This document shows, in pieces, positions 35,322 through 45,576 of a DNA stretch of 64,000 bases. Position 1 is the stretch's first letter; each line of letters begins with the position of its first letter. The position numbers and the translations under genes were made by a program. Source of the DNA: Candidatus Uabimicrobium amorphum (GTDB lineage Bacteria; Planctomycetota; Uabimicrobiia; Uabimicrobiales; Uabimicrobiaceae); the NCBI RefSeq assembly GCF_009002475.1, contig NZ_AP019860.1:3906001-3970000 (forward strand). Reading direction: 5' to 3'. The notes under the pieces were generated by a model, which ran no database searches, was not told where the DNA came from, and saw nothing but the letters and a program-made list of their open reading frames with translations.

Positions 35322-35468
35322 AACTTTTCCCCTTAAATGAATTGGTTTGCAAGTTCCATTATAACACCTTAAATCCAATAAATGTGCAAAAGTTTACGGC
35401 ATTTTTTAGTCTGGCACAGATATCAGCTCTTTTCCAAAAATTAGCCTAGTCACAACGATTTCCATTGC

Positions 35469-38126
35469 CTATTTGTCCTCTACCAATTCTATCATTTTCT
35501 CATCGCCAGACATTTTTGCTAAACTCCGCGCACTTTCTCCGTTTTTGTTTTCTAACAAGATATCTGGATCTGCTTCCTTCAGTGTTGCGACAATGGCGTG
35601 GTTATTGTCTCTAATTGCCATCATAAGTGCGGTATTTCCCTCGGAATCTTGCGCATCTAGATCAACACCACTCGCAAGTAGACGTTTTAATACCGCGATA
35701 TTTTTTGCAGCAACAGCATGGTGGAGAACACCGCGACCGAAAATGTCTTTGTCTTCGATGTTAGCACCTTTGTCTAACAATAACTCAAAAACGTCTTCAT
35801 CCCACTTCTCTCCTACACACAGCAACAACGCCGTTCTTGTTTTTTTATCTCGTGCCTGGAAATCGACATTTTCATCGTCAATAGCCACAAGGACTTCCTC
35901 GTAATCTTTGCGGTAAACAGCGGCTAGTAAAGGCGTCCAACCTGGTGCTTTGTCATTGTCGAAAAATGCTTGGACACCGTACGCATCAGCGTTGTCTAAT
36001 GCGATGTCAAAAGCGGTTTCTTCGTAGTTATTTTTTAGGGTATGATCAATACCATCTGCTAGCAGTACGTCAACAATTGCTACTGCGTCGAGATAGTAAG
36101 CCGCGTGCATTAGAGCGGTGTACATGTATTTATCACTCTGGTTGATGTCAACTTTTTTTTCTTCAATAAAAAAGGTAAAAAGCTCGCTGTTATACTTGTG
36201 TTTTAAGGAGACGAGGAACGCTGTTTCACCGTCATTGTTCTTGGCGTTGAGATTTGCACCGTTTGCCAGTAGTGACTTGCACATTTGTAAATCTCCTTTG
36301 TACGCCGCAGCCATAAGAGGTGTCCATCCTCGTGCCTTGTGTTTGACGAGATAGTCGACCATCTCTGTCTGTTCTTTTTGAATGGCAATTTCCACTAAGC
36401 TTTCCCACTTACTGTTGTGTAAGTGGATATCAGCACCAGCTTCTATCAGAGCATCAAAAACTTCTTTATTACCCGCTTTTACCGCAAAAGTTAGAGCCGT
36501 TTCTTCTTTTGCGGTCTCTGATTCTAGTTCTGCCCCTTCTTTGACAAGTATGTCTACTACGCGTTTGTCTTTTGCGAACATTAGCGCTGTTTGTCCATCG
36601 TCGTTTGTTGCATGTACATCATGAAAATCTAAAGATTCGTCTGATAGAAGCTCTTCTAGTGTGTTGTGATCACCCATTAGAGAAGCATACATAACCTTGT
36701 TCCAGCCATCTACACCTGCTTTGCGCAACATGTTTCTGATGGCTCTACCATCAGCAAGTATTTTATTGGTCTCTGCAAAGTCTTCTTCTGTATAATTTTC
36801 TTTATATCTTAGCATCTCTTTCAGGTCATGTTCGGCATTTTCTATCTCATTTTGTACAAAGCTCATAGCACTGTCATCTTCGTTATCTCTTAAGGTGAGA
36901 TCTGCTCCATTGTCGATCAATATTTGCATCATGCCTTTATTTGGTTGTTTCGCAGCGTACATAATTGAAGCCCACTGTTCATTGTCAACGGCATTTACGT
37001 CAGCCCCAGCTTCAAGTAATATCTCCACGGTTTTTACTTGGTCGTTGCTTGCGGCAATCAAAAGCGGTGTTTCACCATGAATATTTCTTTTGTGTAAATC
37101 GGTATTGTTTTTGGCAAGATGTGTTTGTATTTTTTCGTTGTGACCAAAACACGCTAGATACATAAAATGCGTCCACTGATCTGCTCCTTGCTCCACCAAG
37201 AAGGCGATCAGTTGGTCGTTACGCGAAACATTTTGCATTATGGTGCCATTTTCACTTTTTGCGTTGACATCTGCCCCTTTGGACACTAAATACTCTGCCC
37301 ACTCTTTGCTTTCTGCATACATGAGCGGGAGATATGCTTCCGCATCTGGCTTATTAATATCTGCACCACATTCGAGTAGTAAATTCGCCAATTGCTTGTT
37401 TTGATCATCGACAGCATAGCATAGAAATCCCATTTTATCTGGTGGCAATAAGCGTGCTCCAGAGTCTAAGGCAATTTTTAGCATTTGCTTTGTTGTGATG
37501 TCCAAAATTACGTCATCTTTATTCTCTGGATCTAGGTAGTTGATGAGTAGTTTAAACTGCTCCACATTGTTATGTTTTATGGCATAGTGGATAGCTGTTT
37601 CTTCTTCGATATTTTCTAATTGTGAATCTGCTCCTGCTTCGATTAATATTTTTGAAATTTCGGCATTTGCTGCAAACATAAGAGCTGTTTCGTAGTAGGC
37701 TTCGGTTGCCGCGTTTATGTCTTCCGTTTCTTTTACCAGTTTTTTGACCTGTTCAACTTGTCCCATGTATGCCGCGATCATAAGCGGTGTGTAATTGTAG
37801 TTGGAGTTCTCCATAAAATAGGCGAAAATTTCCTTGCTGTGCTTCCTGGAAAAATCCAAATAGTAGTCAGAGAAAGTCTCTGCATCGTCCGCACAGAGTA
37901 GTTTTACGATTTGCAGATGATTATTTTCAATAGCGGTATGAAAGAGCTGTTCTGTTTCATCATACTCAGGATCTAGTAACTCTGCTCTTTCCTCCGCTGA
38001 CAAGCTGGATAAATACTTTTTTATTGCCTCTACTTTCCCTTGGGAAACCGCTTCTTGTAAGTCAAAATTAGCGTGGAGGGCTAGGGGTAAAATAGTAAAT
38101 AAACAAATAATGCGCAAGTGGTACAT
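35469..38126 (-). CDS. Secreted ankyrin-repeat protein, 885 aa
   Basis: GAGGAG upstream selects the ATG at 38126, opening a signal peptide (MYHLRIICLFTILPLALHA). The rest is almost wholly ankyrin repeats (units such as TPLMIAAYMGQVEQVKKLVK, NKQLANLLLECGADINKPDA, TPLMAAAYKGDLQMCKSLLA), well over fifteen. A short charged insertion with ENAEHDLKEMLRYKENYTEE interrupts the array near the middle. It is exported but has no PEP-CTERM or lipobox, so it is periplasmic or released. Such proteins bind other proteins; the partner is unknown. It is the longest gene here. Confidence 0.9.
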   Translation of the reverse strand: MYHLRIICLFTILPLALHANFDLQEAVSQGKVEAIKKYLSSLSAEERAELLDPEYDETEQLFHTAIENNHLQIVKLLCADDAETFSDYYLDFSRKHSKEIFAYFMENSNYNYTPLMIAAYMGQVEQVKKLVKETEDINAATEAYYETALMFAANAEISKILIEAGADSQLENIEEETAIHYAIKHNNVEQFKLLINYLDPENKDDVILDITTKQMLKIALDSGARLLPPDKMGFLCYAVDDQNKQLANLLLECGADINKPDAEAYLPLMYAESKEWAEYLVSKGADVNAKSENGTIMQNVSRNDQLIAFLVEQGADQWTHFMYLACFGHNEKIQTHLAKNNTDLHKRNIHGETPLLIAASNDQVKTVEILLEAGADVNAVDNEQWASIMYAAKQPNKGMMQILIDNGADLTLRDNEDDSAMSFVQNEIENAEHDLKEMLRYKENYTEEDFAETNKILADGRAIRNMLRKAGVDGWNKVMYASLMGDHNTLEELLSDESLDFHDVHATNDDGQTALMFAKDKRVVDILVKEGAELESETAKEETALTFAVKAGNKEVFDALIEAGADIHLHNSKWESLVEIAIQKEQTEMVDYLVKHKARGWTPLMAAAYKGDLQMCKSLLANGANLNAKNNDGETAFLVSLKHKYNSELFTFFIEEKKVDINQSDKYMYTALMHAAYYLDAVAIVDVLLADGIDHTLKNNYEETAFDIALDNADAYGVQAFFDNDKAPGWTPLLAAVYRKDYEEVLVAIDDENVDFQARDKKTRTALLLCVGEKWDEDVFELLLDKGANIEDKDIFGRGVLHHAVAAKNIAVLKRLLASGVDLDAQDSEGNTALMMAIRDNNHAIVATLKEADPDILLENKNGESARSLAKMSGDEKMIELVEDK

Positions 38127-38329
38127 GAAAATTCTCCTCACCTGGAAAAGCTTTTACAATACGAAAAGATAGTAAGTTTCAACTGTAGTGTTTATCGATT
38201 TTCATTTTTTTATTTTTTTGAAGCCAATTATATAAATTATCTGTTATAACAGAAAAGAAATTCCTAGGATATTCAAATTATGTTTTAACAACAAATTGCA
38301 ATTAACCCAAACTTTAAGGATACTCTTTG

Positions 38330-39166
38330 ATGGATCTATCATTTAAACAAATTTTTCATCCCTCTGACTTATCCCCCGCAAGTAATATTGCCCTGGCCCA
38401 TGCCGTGAAATTTAGTTTATTAACAAACGCAAAACTAGATATCTTACATGTTGCAGAAAGTGTTACCTCAGACGATTTTCCTAAGGTGCGAAAGTTATTA
38501 GAAAAATGGCAATTACTTCCTGAAAATAGTACTCCACAAGATTTAAAAAAAATGGGCCTTTTTGTAAAAAAAGTAGGTATTCAGGGGGCAAATTCCCTCT
38601 CGCGAATTTCGAATTATATATCCACGAAAGAATTAGACATGATCGTTCTATCAACAAATCAAAAAAAAGGATTTACGCGATGGTTGGACAAATCTATTTC
38701 TGAGCCTATTGCCAGGGAGTCAAAAACGCTTACATTATTTATTCCCGGCGAATGTCAGGGGTTTGTCTCATATGACACAGGAAAAGTAAAACTGCATAAT
38801 ATTATTATTCCCATCGCCAAAGACCCAGACCCTCAATATTCCATCAATTGCGCCACACAACTTGCTCTAACTTGTAAACTCGATAAAGTTTGTTTTACTC
38901 TTGTCCATGTCGGAGAAAATTGCCCCTCTGTAAATACAGAAGAAAGGCAAGGATGGAAGTGGCAAACAATTGTTAGCAAAGGTAATCTGGTGAAAGAAAT
39001 TATCGGAAAAGCTGATGAAAATCAAGGGGATTTGATTATTATGACAACAAAAGGTCACGATGGTTTTCTAGATATGTTTCGTGGAAGTCACACAGAACAA
39101 GTTTTACGTAATGCGAAATGCCCTGTTCTTGCAGTACCTAACGTTCCTTGGATTATAGAGGATTGA
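38330..39166 (+). CDS. Tandem universal stress protein, 278 aa
   Basis: Two UspA domains: residues 1-148 (KQIFHPSDLSPASNIALAHA ... LDMIVLSTNQKKGFTRWLDK) and about 155-278 (HNIIIPIAKDPDPQYSINCA ... IIMTTKGHDGFLDMFRGSHT). The second keeps a G-x-(10)-G-S-x-T/V-like ATP loop (GHDGFLDMFRGSHTEQVLRN), ending CPVLAVP as usual. The first is partly degenerate (STNQKKGFTRWLDKSISEPI). Usp proteins bind nucleotides and accumulate in stress. AAGGA lies 13 bases before the ATG; a TTG directly before it is less likely. Confidence 0.85.
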   Translation: MDLSFKQIFHPSDLSPASNIALAHAVKFSLLTNAKLDILHVAESVTSDDFPKVRKLLEKWQLLPENSTPQDLKKMGLFVKKVGIQGANSLSRISNYISTKELDMIVLSTNQKKGFTRWLDKSISEPIARESKTLTLFIPGECQGFVSYDTGKVKLHNIIIPIAKDPDPQYSINCATQLALTCKLDKVCFTLVHVGENCPSVNTEERQGWKWQTIVSKGNLVKEIIGKADENQGDLIIMTTKGHDGFLDMFRGSHTEQVLRNAKCPVLAVPNVPWIIED

Positions 39167-39202
39167 GAGAGAATGTGTTGAAAACGAGAACATTCTCACT
39201 CA
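39164..39202 (+). terminator. Hairpin after the universal stress gene
   Basis: TGAGAGAGAATGT (39164-39176) pairs with ACATTCTCACTCA (39190-39202), 12 of 13 bases. A competing repeat TGTGTTGA/TCAACACA overlaps. It starts at the stop codon and may be bidirectional. Confidence 0.55.
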
Positions 39203-39299
39203 ACACAATTCGTTGTTAGGACGCGTTGGCATTCAAGAATTGCACCATAATGCAAGTATTTAAAGACAAACGCGCCCTGGATATCGTCAGTATTTTTAC

Positions 39300-41312
39300 T
39301 TAGCGATTATTTTCGCCGAAAGTGGGAGTATCGTTTTCAAACTCTCTCATTTTTCTCGCCATTTCAAAAGTATTATCGGTTGTTACATCGTATTCTTCAT
39401 TAATTTCTACTTCGGAATGATCGAAAACAGTGGCGACTGCTTGTATAAGTATATCAGGATCTGTAAGGTCTAAGTGCAGATTATTTACAATCCGATGTGC
39501 GATCGCGGGAGGAGAGTAAAACTTTACAAATTTAGAACCAGCAGCCGCTTGATCAACGACTTTTTCAAGTTTTACTTCTGCATTACGCGCAATATTCATC
39601 AAACTTTCTAGACTTTTAGAGCCATCGGGTTTTATGACAACGATATTTTTCTTGTGTGAATCGACTAAGAATTGAATCCACGCTATTTTTCCAAGACTCA
39701 AAGCATATTTATCTTCGATTTTTAAGCGTAAAATCTCGGTAATTGTCTTCGAATTTTCATTAAAACTTTCATAGCTTACTTGGTTCTCTATCAGACTAAA
39801 AGCACTTTGCTGAGTTTCATCAAGCTTTTGATTTATGAGAAATAGTACTTCAGGTTGCTCTTGAAGCATGTTCGCGAAAATACCTTTTAGTTGTGCAAAA
39901 TATTGTTGTGATACTGCCTGTTGTGCTTCTTTGGATTTGCTTCTTAGATCTTGTTGTGCAGAAAATAGACGAAAATGATGCTTGAACATTTTATCTATAA
40001 ACAACAACGATAACTCCATATACTTTTCGGCAGATACACCTGTGCGTTTTTGTATTTCAGGAGCAAACGACAGAATACTCATGACACTTCTTACCACAGA
40101 GACTTTGTCAAAAGATGCATACTGGCCTACAAAATCACCCAAAAGATCCGCTGTGGTTTGAGGTTTCCAGGCAAACGCAAAAGCCGTTTCGCGTATTTTG
40201 GGATTATTGATCAAAATATCATTGGAAAATCCTAATCTTCTTTTCCACAAAGGATTGTCAAATGAAGAAACGATTTCTTGAGGAATATTTTCTCCTGTCA
40301 TTTTGACCCAAAGTTCGTTTGCTAAAGTAAAAAGTCTCGCTCCTTCTTCTTCTCCCCATATCTCCTGGTAACCTTTTTTTGTTTGAGGTAAATTGATGGC
40401 AATATTCACGATTATGGTCATGTGTTCAGAACAATAGGTTTGCAGAAACTGCTCTGTGGAGATGATATGTTGGTAAGGAGTATCTAGATCAACACCTGCT
40501 ACACCTGCACGCATTAGTCTCTCGTTTAGATCTCTTCGTACGTAAGTAGGATCTATCCAACCACGATAAAACGCTAATAATTCTTCTAAATTGTGCGTAC
40601 GAAACCAATCAAAAGTGTAATCTTCAGGAAATCTTGGACCTTCGTTTGTTTCGTTAAGCAGTCGTGTTGTAATACGAAAATTGGCATTTAAGGCTCTTTG
40701 AGAAACACCTCGTAATGAGACAGTATATACATTCACGGGATATTCAATAGCTCCCCATGTCGGATCGTAGTCGTAAGGAGAATGGCGCGTTTCTCCATCT
40801 CCAATATATACTCCCATATGACTAATACGGCCTTCGGTCAAATATTCGTTATCCTGGCTCTCAGGGTGGGTATAACCAATCAAAGCAAATAGCTCTTCGT
40901 TTTTTTGCCCATCAAACATAATAGACTGTAGATGTTCATCTATTAATTGCGAGCCATTGCCCCATTTAAAATCAGAGTACTGTTTGTTGTAATCGAAACG
41001 AACGAATCCTTCTTCATCTACAACAATTTCAAAATCATGCTCATGATCTTTGACGGGGATAGCTCTGATTCCCAGATTAGAGCTACCTTTTCCTAATTTT
41101 ACAGAATATAGTAGATCAGGTATCCGAATTTTTTTGCCTTCTTCATCAATAACAAATGTTCCAAAATCGCCAATCTCATCTAAAGCATAAGTGTTCTTTA
41201 TCGCTTCATTACTTGGCTTCCATTTTCCTTGGAAATAAGTTTGCTCGAATTCACTTTGACAAAAAACCAAGGAACTCAGCATTACTACAAAAATCAATAA
41301 TAAGTTTTTCAT
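39300..41312 (-). CDS. Secreted protein with possible permuted papain-like (LRAT/YiiX-type) domain, 670 aa
   Basis: A signal peptide (NLLLIFVVMLSSLVFC) is followed by a beta-rich region and GRISHMGVYIGDGETRHSP, resembling the His-containing strand of LRAT/NlpC-type permuted papain folds (H165). A Cys at 294 (LQTYCSEHMTIIV) starts a helix, as the nucleophile does in that fold. The spacing of about 130 residues is long for the family, so the assignment is tentative. The C-terminal 300 residues are helical with no recognisable motif. There is no anchor at the C-terminus. If active it might be a hydrolase or acyltransferase acting in the envelope. Confidence 0.6.
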   Translation of the reverse strand: MKNLLLIFVVMLSSLVFCQSEFEQTYFQGKWKPSNEAIKNTYALDEIGDFGTFVIDEEGKKIRIPDLLYSVKLGKGSSNLGIRAIPVKDHEHDFEIVVDEEGFVRFDYNKQYSDFKWGNGSQLIDEHLQSIMFDGQKNEELFALIGYTHPESQDNEYLTEGRISHMGVYIGDGETRHSPYDYDPTWGAIEYPVNVYTVSLRGVSQRALNANFRITTRLLNETNEGPRFPEDYTFDWFRTHNLEELLAFYRGWIDPTYVRRDLNERLMRAGVAGVDLDTPYQHIISTEQFLQTYCSEHMTIIVNIAINLPQTKKGYQEIWGEEEGARLFTLANELWVKMTGENIPQEIVSSFDNPLWKRRLGFSNDILINNPKIRETAFAFAWKPQTTADLLGDFVGQYASFDKVSVVRSVMSILSFAPEIQKRTGVSAEKYMELSLLFIDKMFKHHFRLFSAQQDLRSKSKEAQQAVSQQYFAQLKGIFANMLQEQPEVLFLINQKLDETQQSAFSLIENQVSYESFNENSKTITEILRLKIEDKYALSLGKIAWIQFLVDSHKKNIVVIKPDGSKSLESLMNIARNAEVKLEKVVDQAAAGSKFVKFYSPPAIAHRIVNNLHLDLTDPDILIQAVATVFDHSEVEINEEYDVTTDNTFEMARKMREFENDTPTFGENNR

Positions 41313-41650
41313 TGGTTGACCTCTATAAAATTTGATTTAGTGGATAAATATCATCCGCCGTATTCCTTGATACTATTTTGCTACTAGTGTCATTCCCTAG
41401 CGGATCTAAAAGCACGTATATTTACTTTCATTTTTGGTAAATCTGTCACCTTCTATTCGGATTCATTCCTGTGATCCGCAGGAATAGTATCGCTCAAAAA
41501 AATTATCGCTGTAGACTTACTCTACATAATGTTTGGAAACTTTTTTTTCGCGTATCTAATTTTTTTGATATATTTTTGATTTTTTTATTTATAGGTATAA
41601 ATGAGAGTAATCGTTTTCCTCTATTTCCTAAAAATGATATTCTATTTTAG
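41313..41650. other. Intergenic region
   Basis: No gene is seen. A short hairpin ATTCCTG/CAGGAAT lies at 41465-41485. The right part leads into the exonuclease relic. Confidence 0.4.
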
Positions 41651-41971
41651 CTACGTTCAATAAGCTTTTGTTCAAGTAGTTCTTGGGAGGAAAACAAAAA
41701 TATTGAAAATGAATATCAAGACATTTGGTCTATATTACATCCTAATCAGCCAGGATTTACGGAAGATACAGACATTAATTTGATGAGGTTGAAAATAAAA
41801 GGAAAGAAAAAGCAAGTGCGATTTGATAGAATTCTAAATAGAACTTCTAGCCTCAGATGGAAACCAAAAACCATTGAATTATTAGGAACAAAACCTGTTT
41901 CTTCTGAATATCCAGCTGTTTTTCCATCCGATCATTTTGGACTCAAAGCGGTTTTAAATTGGGATACCTAA
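41651..41971 (+). pseudogene. Endonuclease/exonuclease/phosphatase-family 3' relic
   Basis: An open frame after a TAG at 41648-41650 encodes NEYQDIWSILHPNQPGFTED, then KQVRFDRILNRTS and FPSDHFGLKAVLNW. These are the end motifs of the EEP fold: D.w...hp..pG.T, R.DRIl, and the catalytic SDH near the C-terminus. The N-terminal two thirds, with the metal-binding Asn and Glu, are missing and there is no start codon except internal ATGs. It is a truncated remnant of a nuclease or phosphodiesterase. Confidence 0.65.
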
Positions 41972-42039
41972 CAAACTCAAAATTTGAAAAACTCGATTCT
42001 TATTGACACTGACGCCCCAAACTTTTTGAGGTATAAAAT

Positions 42040-42843
42040 ATGGACAAACCTATTATTGCTAATCGTTATCAAATTGAGAGATATCTCAAGGAAGAAATAG
42101 AGGTGCGCGTTTATAGTGCTAAGGATTTGTGTGATAACCAAAAAGTAATGTTGAGATTTAGCGAAAAAACTATTAGCGACAAAAAATATTCCACACTAAA
42201 AAAAGTGAATATCGCAAAATTGAAACATGAAAACATTATTCAAATTAAAGATCATGGCCTGCATAACGGGCGCTATTACATCGTAACCGAATTTTTCGAA
42301 GGTTCATCACTTATAGACATGATTTCGAAAAGATATTTAACAACAGAACAGATATTAAAAGTTGCAATTTCTGTTTTAGAAGCATTGGAGTATGCTCATA
42401 AACAGAAAGTAATACATAAAGATATTTCTGTTGATAATATACTAATTACCTCTGGCAACATTGTAAAGTTAGCGGGTTTTTTTGAATACGATGTATATAA
42501 CATCATAAACCAAGGAAATCAAAGAAATATCTATTCGAATATTCAATATCTAGCTCTAGAATCCATGAAGGAAGGAACTCGTACCCCTTCTAGTGATGTA
42601 TATGCGCTAGGTATTTCCCTATATGTGCTTTTGTCAAAAGGATTTTCTCCGTTTTTGGCATCAAATCTTTCGCAAATTTTGACATCGAAAAAGCAAAACG
42701 ATTACATTCCTCTAAGAGAGAGGAATCCTAACATTAACAATAAAGTCGTCTGTATTGTAGAAAAAGCAATGGCTGCCTCTATCAAAGATCGATATACAGT
42801 AGTAGAAATGATGACCGATTTAAAAAAATATCAAGAGGAATGA
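42040..42843 (+). CDS. Protein kinase-like protein, probably a pseudokinase, 267 aa
   Basis: The fold of a Ser/Thr kinase is kept from end to end: RYQIERYLKEEIEVRVYSAK, YYIVTEFFEGSSLIDMI, IHKDISVDNILITSGNIVKL, YLALESMKEGTRTPSSDVYA and the usual C-lobe. Key residues are altered: the Gly-rich loop has no glycines, the VAIK lysine position reads VMLRF, HRD is HKD, and DFG is replaced by AGF. Nucleotide transfer is therefore unlikely. It lacks TPRs or a membrane helix. Its neighbour at 43020 is an active-looking kinase transcribed convergently, so regulation by pairing is possible but unproven. Confidence 0.8.
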   Translation: MDKPIIANRYQIERYLKEEIEVRVYSAKDLCDNQKVMLRFSEKTISDKKYSTLKKVNIAKLKHENIIQIKDHGLHNGRYYIVTEFFEGSSLIDMISKRYLTTEQILKVAISVLEALEYAHKQKVIHKDISVDNILITSGNIVKLAGFFEYDVYNIINQGNQRNIYSNIQYLALESMKEGTRTPSSDVYALGISLYVLLSKGFSPFLASNLSQILTSKKQNDYIPLRERNPNINNKVVCIVEKAMAASIKDRYTVVEMMTDLKKYQEE

Positions 42844-43019
42844 TTCTTATAGATGTAAGAATAAAAGGATTCTCTTGGTTTACGTTTGTTAACTTCGACG
42901 ATGGAATCTAATATTTCAGATAATTTAGTCATTTTTCACCTATTATTTCCTGTAGCCTTTTTGTAAATTGCTGCGATCTTTGCAAACGATGAACTGTACA
43001 TGTTTGTACGGTAGCTTTC

Positions 43020-45071
43020 TTATTTCTTAGTTTGTTGCAAATATCGAGTCTGTCTAATCCACTTTTGAGCTGTAGCGGCATTCGCAGGATCTAATTCAAT
43101 CACTTTTTGAAAATCATGAATGGCCTCTTGAAATTTTCCCAGATGCCGATAAACTAGACCTCTATTTCCATACGCTTCAGGATAATTCGTACGTATTTGA
43201 ATCGCTTTACTATAATGCTCTATTGCTGATGAAAATTTTCTTAGGGCGCGATAACTATTTCCACAATTGTAGTGAGATCCTGCATCCATGGGGTCATATT
43301 TGATTGCCAGTAGATAAAACTCGATCGCTTTTGTGTATTGTCTCTGCTGTGCATAAAGTATACCTGTGCTATAGTGAACATTGGCATGTCGCGGTTGTAA
43401 AGCAATGGTTTTTGCAAAGTCAGCAAATGCTTGTTGGTCTTGCCTCAATGTAGCATAAACAATACCACGGCTATGATACGCTTCGGCATACTCAGGGCGC
43501 AAAGCAATCGCGGTATTAAAATCACTCAGCGATTTTTGCCAGTTCTGCATTTTGAAATATAAAGAGCCACGATTGAAGTACGCCTCCACATCTTTTGGAT
43601 TGATACGCAATGCGTTGTCAAGATCTTGAAGTGCCAAATCATAACGATTTAAACGCGAATAAATTGCACCTCTGTTGGTGTAAGCATCTGGGGAACGAGG
43701 ATTGACTTTTATTGCTTGTGTATAATCGCGAATTGCCAGCTCTGCTTGTCCAAGTTTATTATGACTAAAACCTCTGTTACAATACGCGGCATCGTACTTT
43801 GCATCTAGTTCAATCGCCCGATTGAAGTAACCAATCGCTTGATTATATTGCAACTTATTATTGTGCAAAATTCCCATACAGTAATGTGTGTTCGCATGCT
43901 TGGGATTTATTTTTAACGCTTTTTGGAAATCTTTCAATGCCAACAATGATTTATTGCTATCCAAGTACGCAATTCCACGATCGTGATATACTGTAGGGTG
44001 ATTTGGTTGTAGCTCAATCACTTTATTGTAGTAATCAATCGCTTTTACATAACGCTGATCAGCGTATTCCGCAAGCCCCCTATTCATATAAGTCTCTACC
44101 CTGTTGCGTATTTTTTCGTTATCTGATGACAGAAACACATAGCTCACAAACAGTGACAGACATACACACAACATCGCGACAACGTGCTTGTATTGTATGG
44201 CTTTTCGCCAAGCTTTTTGGCTGTATATCAACCATAAAGGCGTGTCGATATTTTGCAGTTGTTCCAACAACTTTTGTACAGATGAAAGGCGTGTTAGATG
44301 ATTTTTTTGTAATGCACGTTCAAGAACATTCGATATCTGTAGAATTTCCGGTGTTTTTTCTACAATCTTTTCTAAAGGAGGCAACTGCTGTTCGATGACT
44401 TTTACCATGCTCGAATAACTGTGACCTGCATAAAAAGGCGAATTTGGCATCCAACTAAAAAACTGGTAAAACACCACACCCAGGCTAAATACATCGGTGT
44501 TTTTTTTCACACGTCCTTTTGCTTGTTCAGGGCTCATATAACAAGCGGTCCCCACAATTCCTCCCGTTTGTGTCAGCGTTGACAATTCGTGGTTCACCGC
44601 TTTTGCAATACCAAGATCTAGTATTTTTGGTGTGTACTCTTCCCCGACTAAAATAATATTGGAGGGTTTTAAATCGCGATGAATAATTCCTTGGTCGTTT
44701 AATGTCGCAACGGCGCTGCATATCTGCTTGGCGATCTCCAATTGCTTTTCTATAGAAATGCTCTGTTCGTACTCGATAATAAAATCTTGTAGGGTAATTC
44801 CTTCAACGTACTCCATGACAATAAAATGACGATTATGAGCGGTAAAAAAATCCAATCCTTTGACAATATTCGGATGTTGTATACTACTTAAAAATTGATA
44901 TTCGCGCTTTATACGTCGCATCATTTTTGTATTGTTGCTATCCGTTAGGCATTCTTTTACGGCCACTTGATGATGAAAATGGACATCTGTTGCCAAGTAC
45001 ACACGTCCCATTCCACCTTGTCCAAGCACTTTTTCAATTTTGTATTTATTGTGTAAGAGTTTCATATCCAT
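43020..45071 (-). CDS. Ser/Thr protein kinase with membrane helix and TPR array, 683 aa
   Basis: Residues 10-270 form a complete kinase: GQGGMGRVY, catalytic Lys39 in HHQVAVKE, IIHRDLKPSNIILVG, LDLGIAK (DLG variant of DFG) and YMSPEQAKG. A single membrane helix follows (VVAMLCVCLSLFVSYVFLSS, about 293-312), then about ten TPRs (such as AYCNRGFSHNKLGQAELAIR) to the end. The TPR part would be periplasmic and could sense or bind a partner, with the kinase inside. This kinase-TM-TPR layout is common in planctomycetes and some actinobacteria. The kinase looks active. Confidence 0.93.
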   Translation of the reverse strand: MDMKLLHNKYKIEKVLGQGGMGRVYLATDVHFHHQVAVKECLTDSNNTKMMRRIKREYQFLSSIQHPNIVKGLDFFTAHNRHFIVMEYVEGITLQDFIIEYEQSISIEKQLEIAKQICSAVATLNDQGIIHRDLKPSNIILVGEEYTPKILDLGIAKAVNHELSTLTQTGGIVGTACYMSPEQAKGRVKKNTDVFSLGVVFYQFFSWMPNSPFYAGHSYSSMVKVIEQQLPPLEKIVEKTPEILQISNVLERALQKNHLTRLSSVQKLLEQLQNIDTPLWLIYSQKAWRKAIQYKHVVAMLCVCLSLFVSYVFLSSDNEKIRNRVETYMNRGLAEYADQRYVKAIDYYNKVIELQPNHPTVYHDRGIAYLDSNKSLLALKDFQKALKINPKHANTHYCMGILHNNKLQYNQAIGYFNRAIELDAKYDAAYCNRGFSHNKLGQAELAIRDYTQAIKVNPRSPDAYTNRGAIYSRLNRYDLALQDLDNALRINPKDVEAYFNRGSLYFKMQNWQKSLSDFNTAIALRPEYAEAYHSRGIVYATLRQDQQAFADFAKTIALQPRHANVHYSTGILYAQQRQYTKAIEFYLLAIKYDPMDAGSHYNCGNSYRALRKFSSAIEHYSKAIQIRTNYPEAYGNRGLVYRHLGKFQEAIHDFQKVIELDPANAATAQKWIRQTRYLQQTKK

Positions 45072-45576
45072 AAATCACTTTCGAAAAAAGGTGTCAGACT
45101 GACTATATAATCAATTTTATCATACTTTTATGTCATAAAGAATAGTCTGTATTTGATAAGTGAAACTCAAGATTGATATGATATCTTAAATAATTCACAC
45201 TTTACCTGTGATCGAAAGTCCGTTTGTGTGCTTCGTTGAAAAAAGGCTGTGCCAGAGCCAGGGACATTCATTATTATGTTGTTAGGTATTGTATTTTTTG
45301 GATTGAGGAAGGTAATGCCTAAAGAAAATGCAAGCCGATTCTTTTGATGTAGTAAAACACCTTACAAATGACTACCTACGAAAAAAAGTTGAGCATGATT
45401 GATCACCGCTTCGTTTACTCCATTCCTATCCATCCTGTTAATCCTGTCTAATTTTTCCAAGGACTATTCGAAGGCGAATAGTTGTTGTTGACTCATATTA
45501 TCCAGTTTGACAAACGAACTACCTTATCCGTTTGTCAAACTGTTTTGCCTTTTTCCCGTTGCTTTTTTCGGAAAAA
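45072..45576. other. Intergenic region
   Basis: No gene is seen. It contains ATCCATCCTGTTAATCCTGTC near 45427, a phrase typical of dispersed intergenic sequence, and the terminator hairpin listed next. Confidence 0.4.
45503..45542. terminator. Perfect 14-bp hairpin
   Basis: CAGTTTGACAAACG (45503-45516) and CGTTTGTCAAACTG (45529-45542) form a perfect stem with a 12-base loop, followed on the plus side by TTTTGCCTTTTT. It sits 35 bases after the small lipoprotein gene (minus). Confidence 0.65.

Noticed and set aside
35473..37165. Several plus-strand frames inside the ankyrin gene
   Set aside because: They are shadows of a repeat-rich gene on the other strand; the minus frame has a signal peptide and ankyrin motifs.
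42040..45071. A two-component or toxin-antitoxin pair at the pseudokinase and kinase
   Set aside because: The genes are convergent and separated, with no toxin or regulator domains; only a kinase/pseudokinase relation can be argued.
45420..45460. Possible small RNA or insertion end with TCCATCCTGTTAATCCTGTC
   Set aside because: This kind of phrase is frequent in intergenic DNA of many genomes, and no paired end or promoter is visible.
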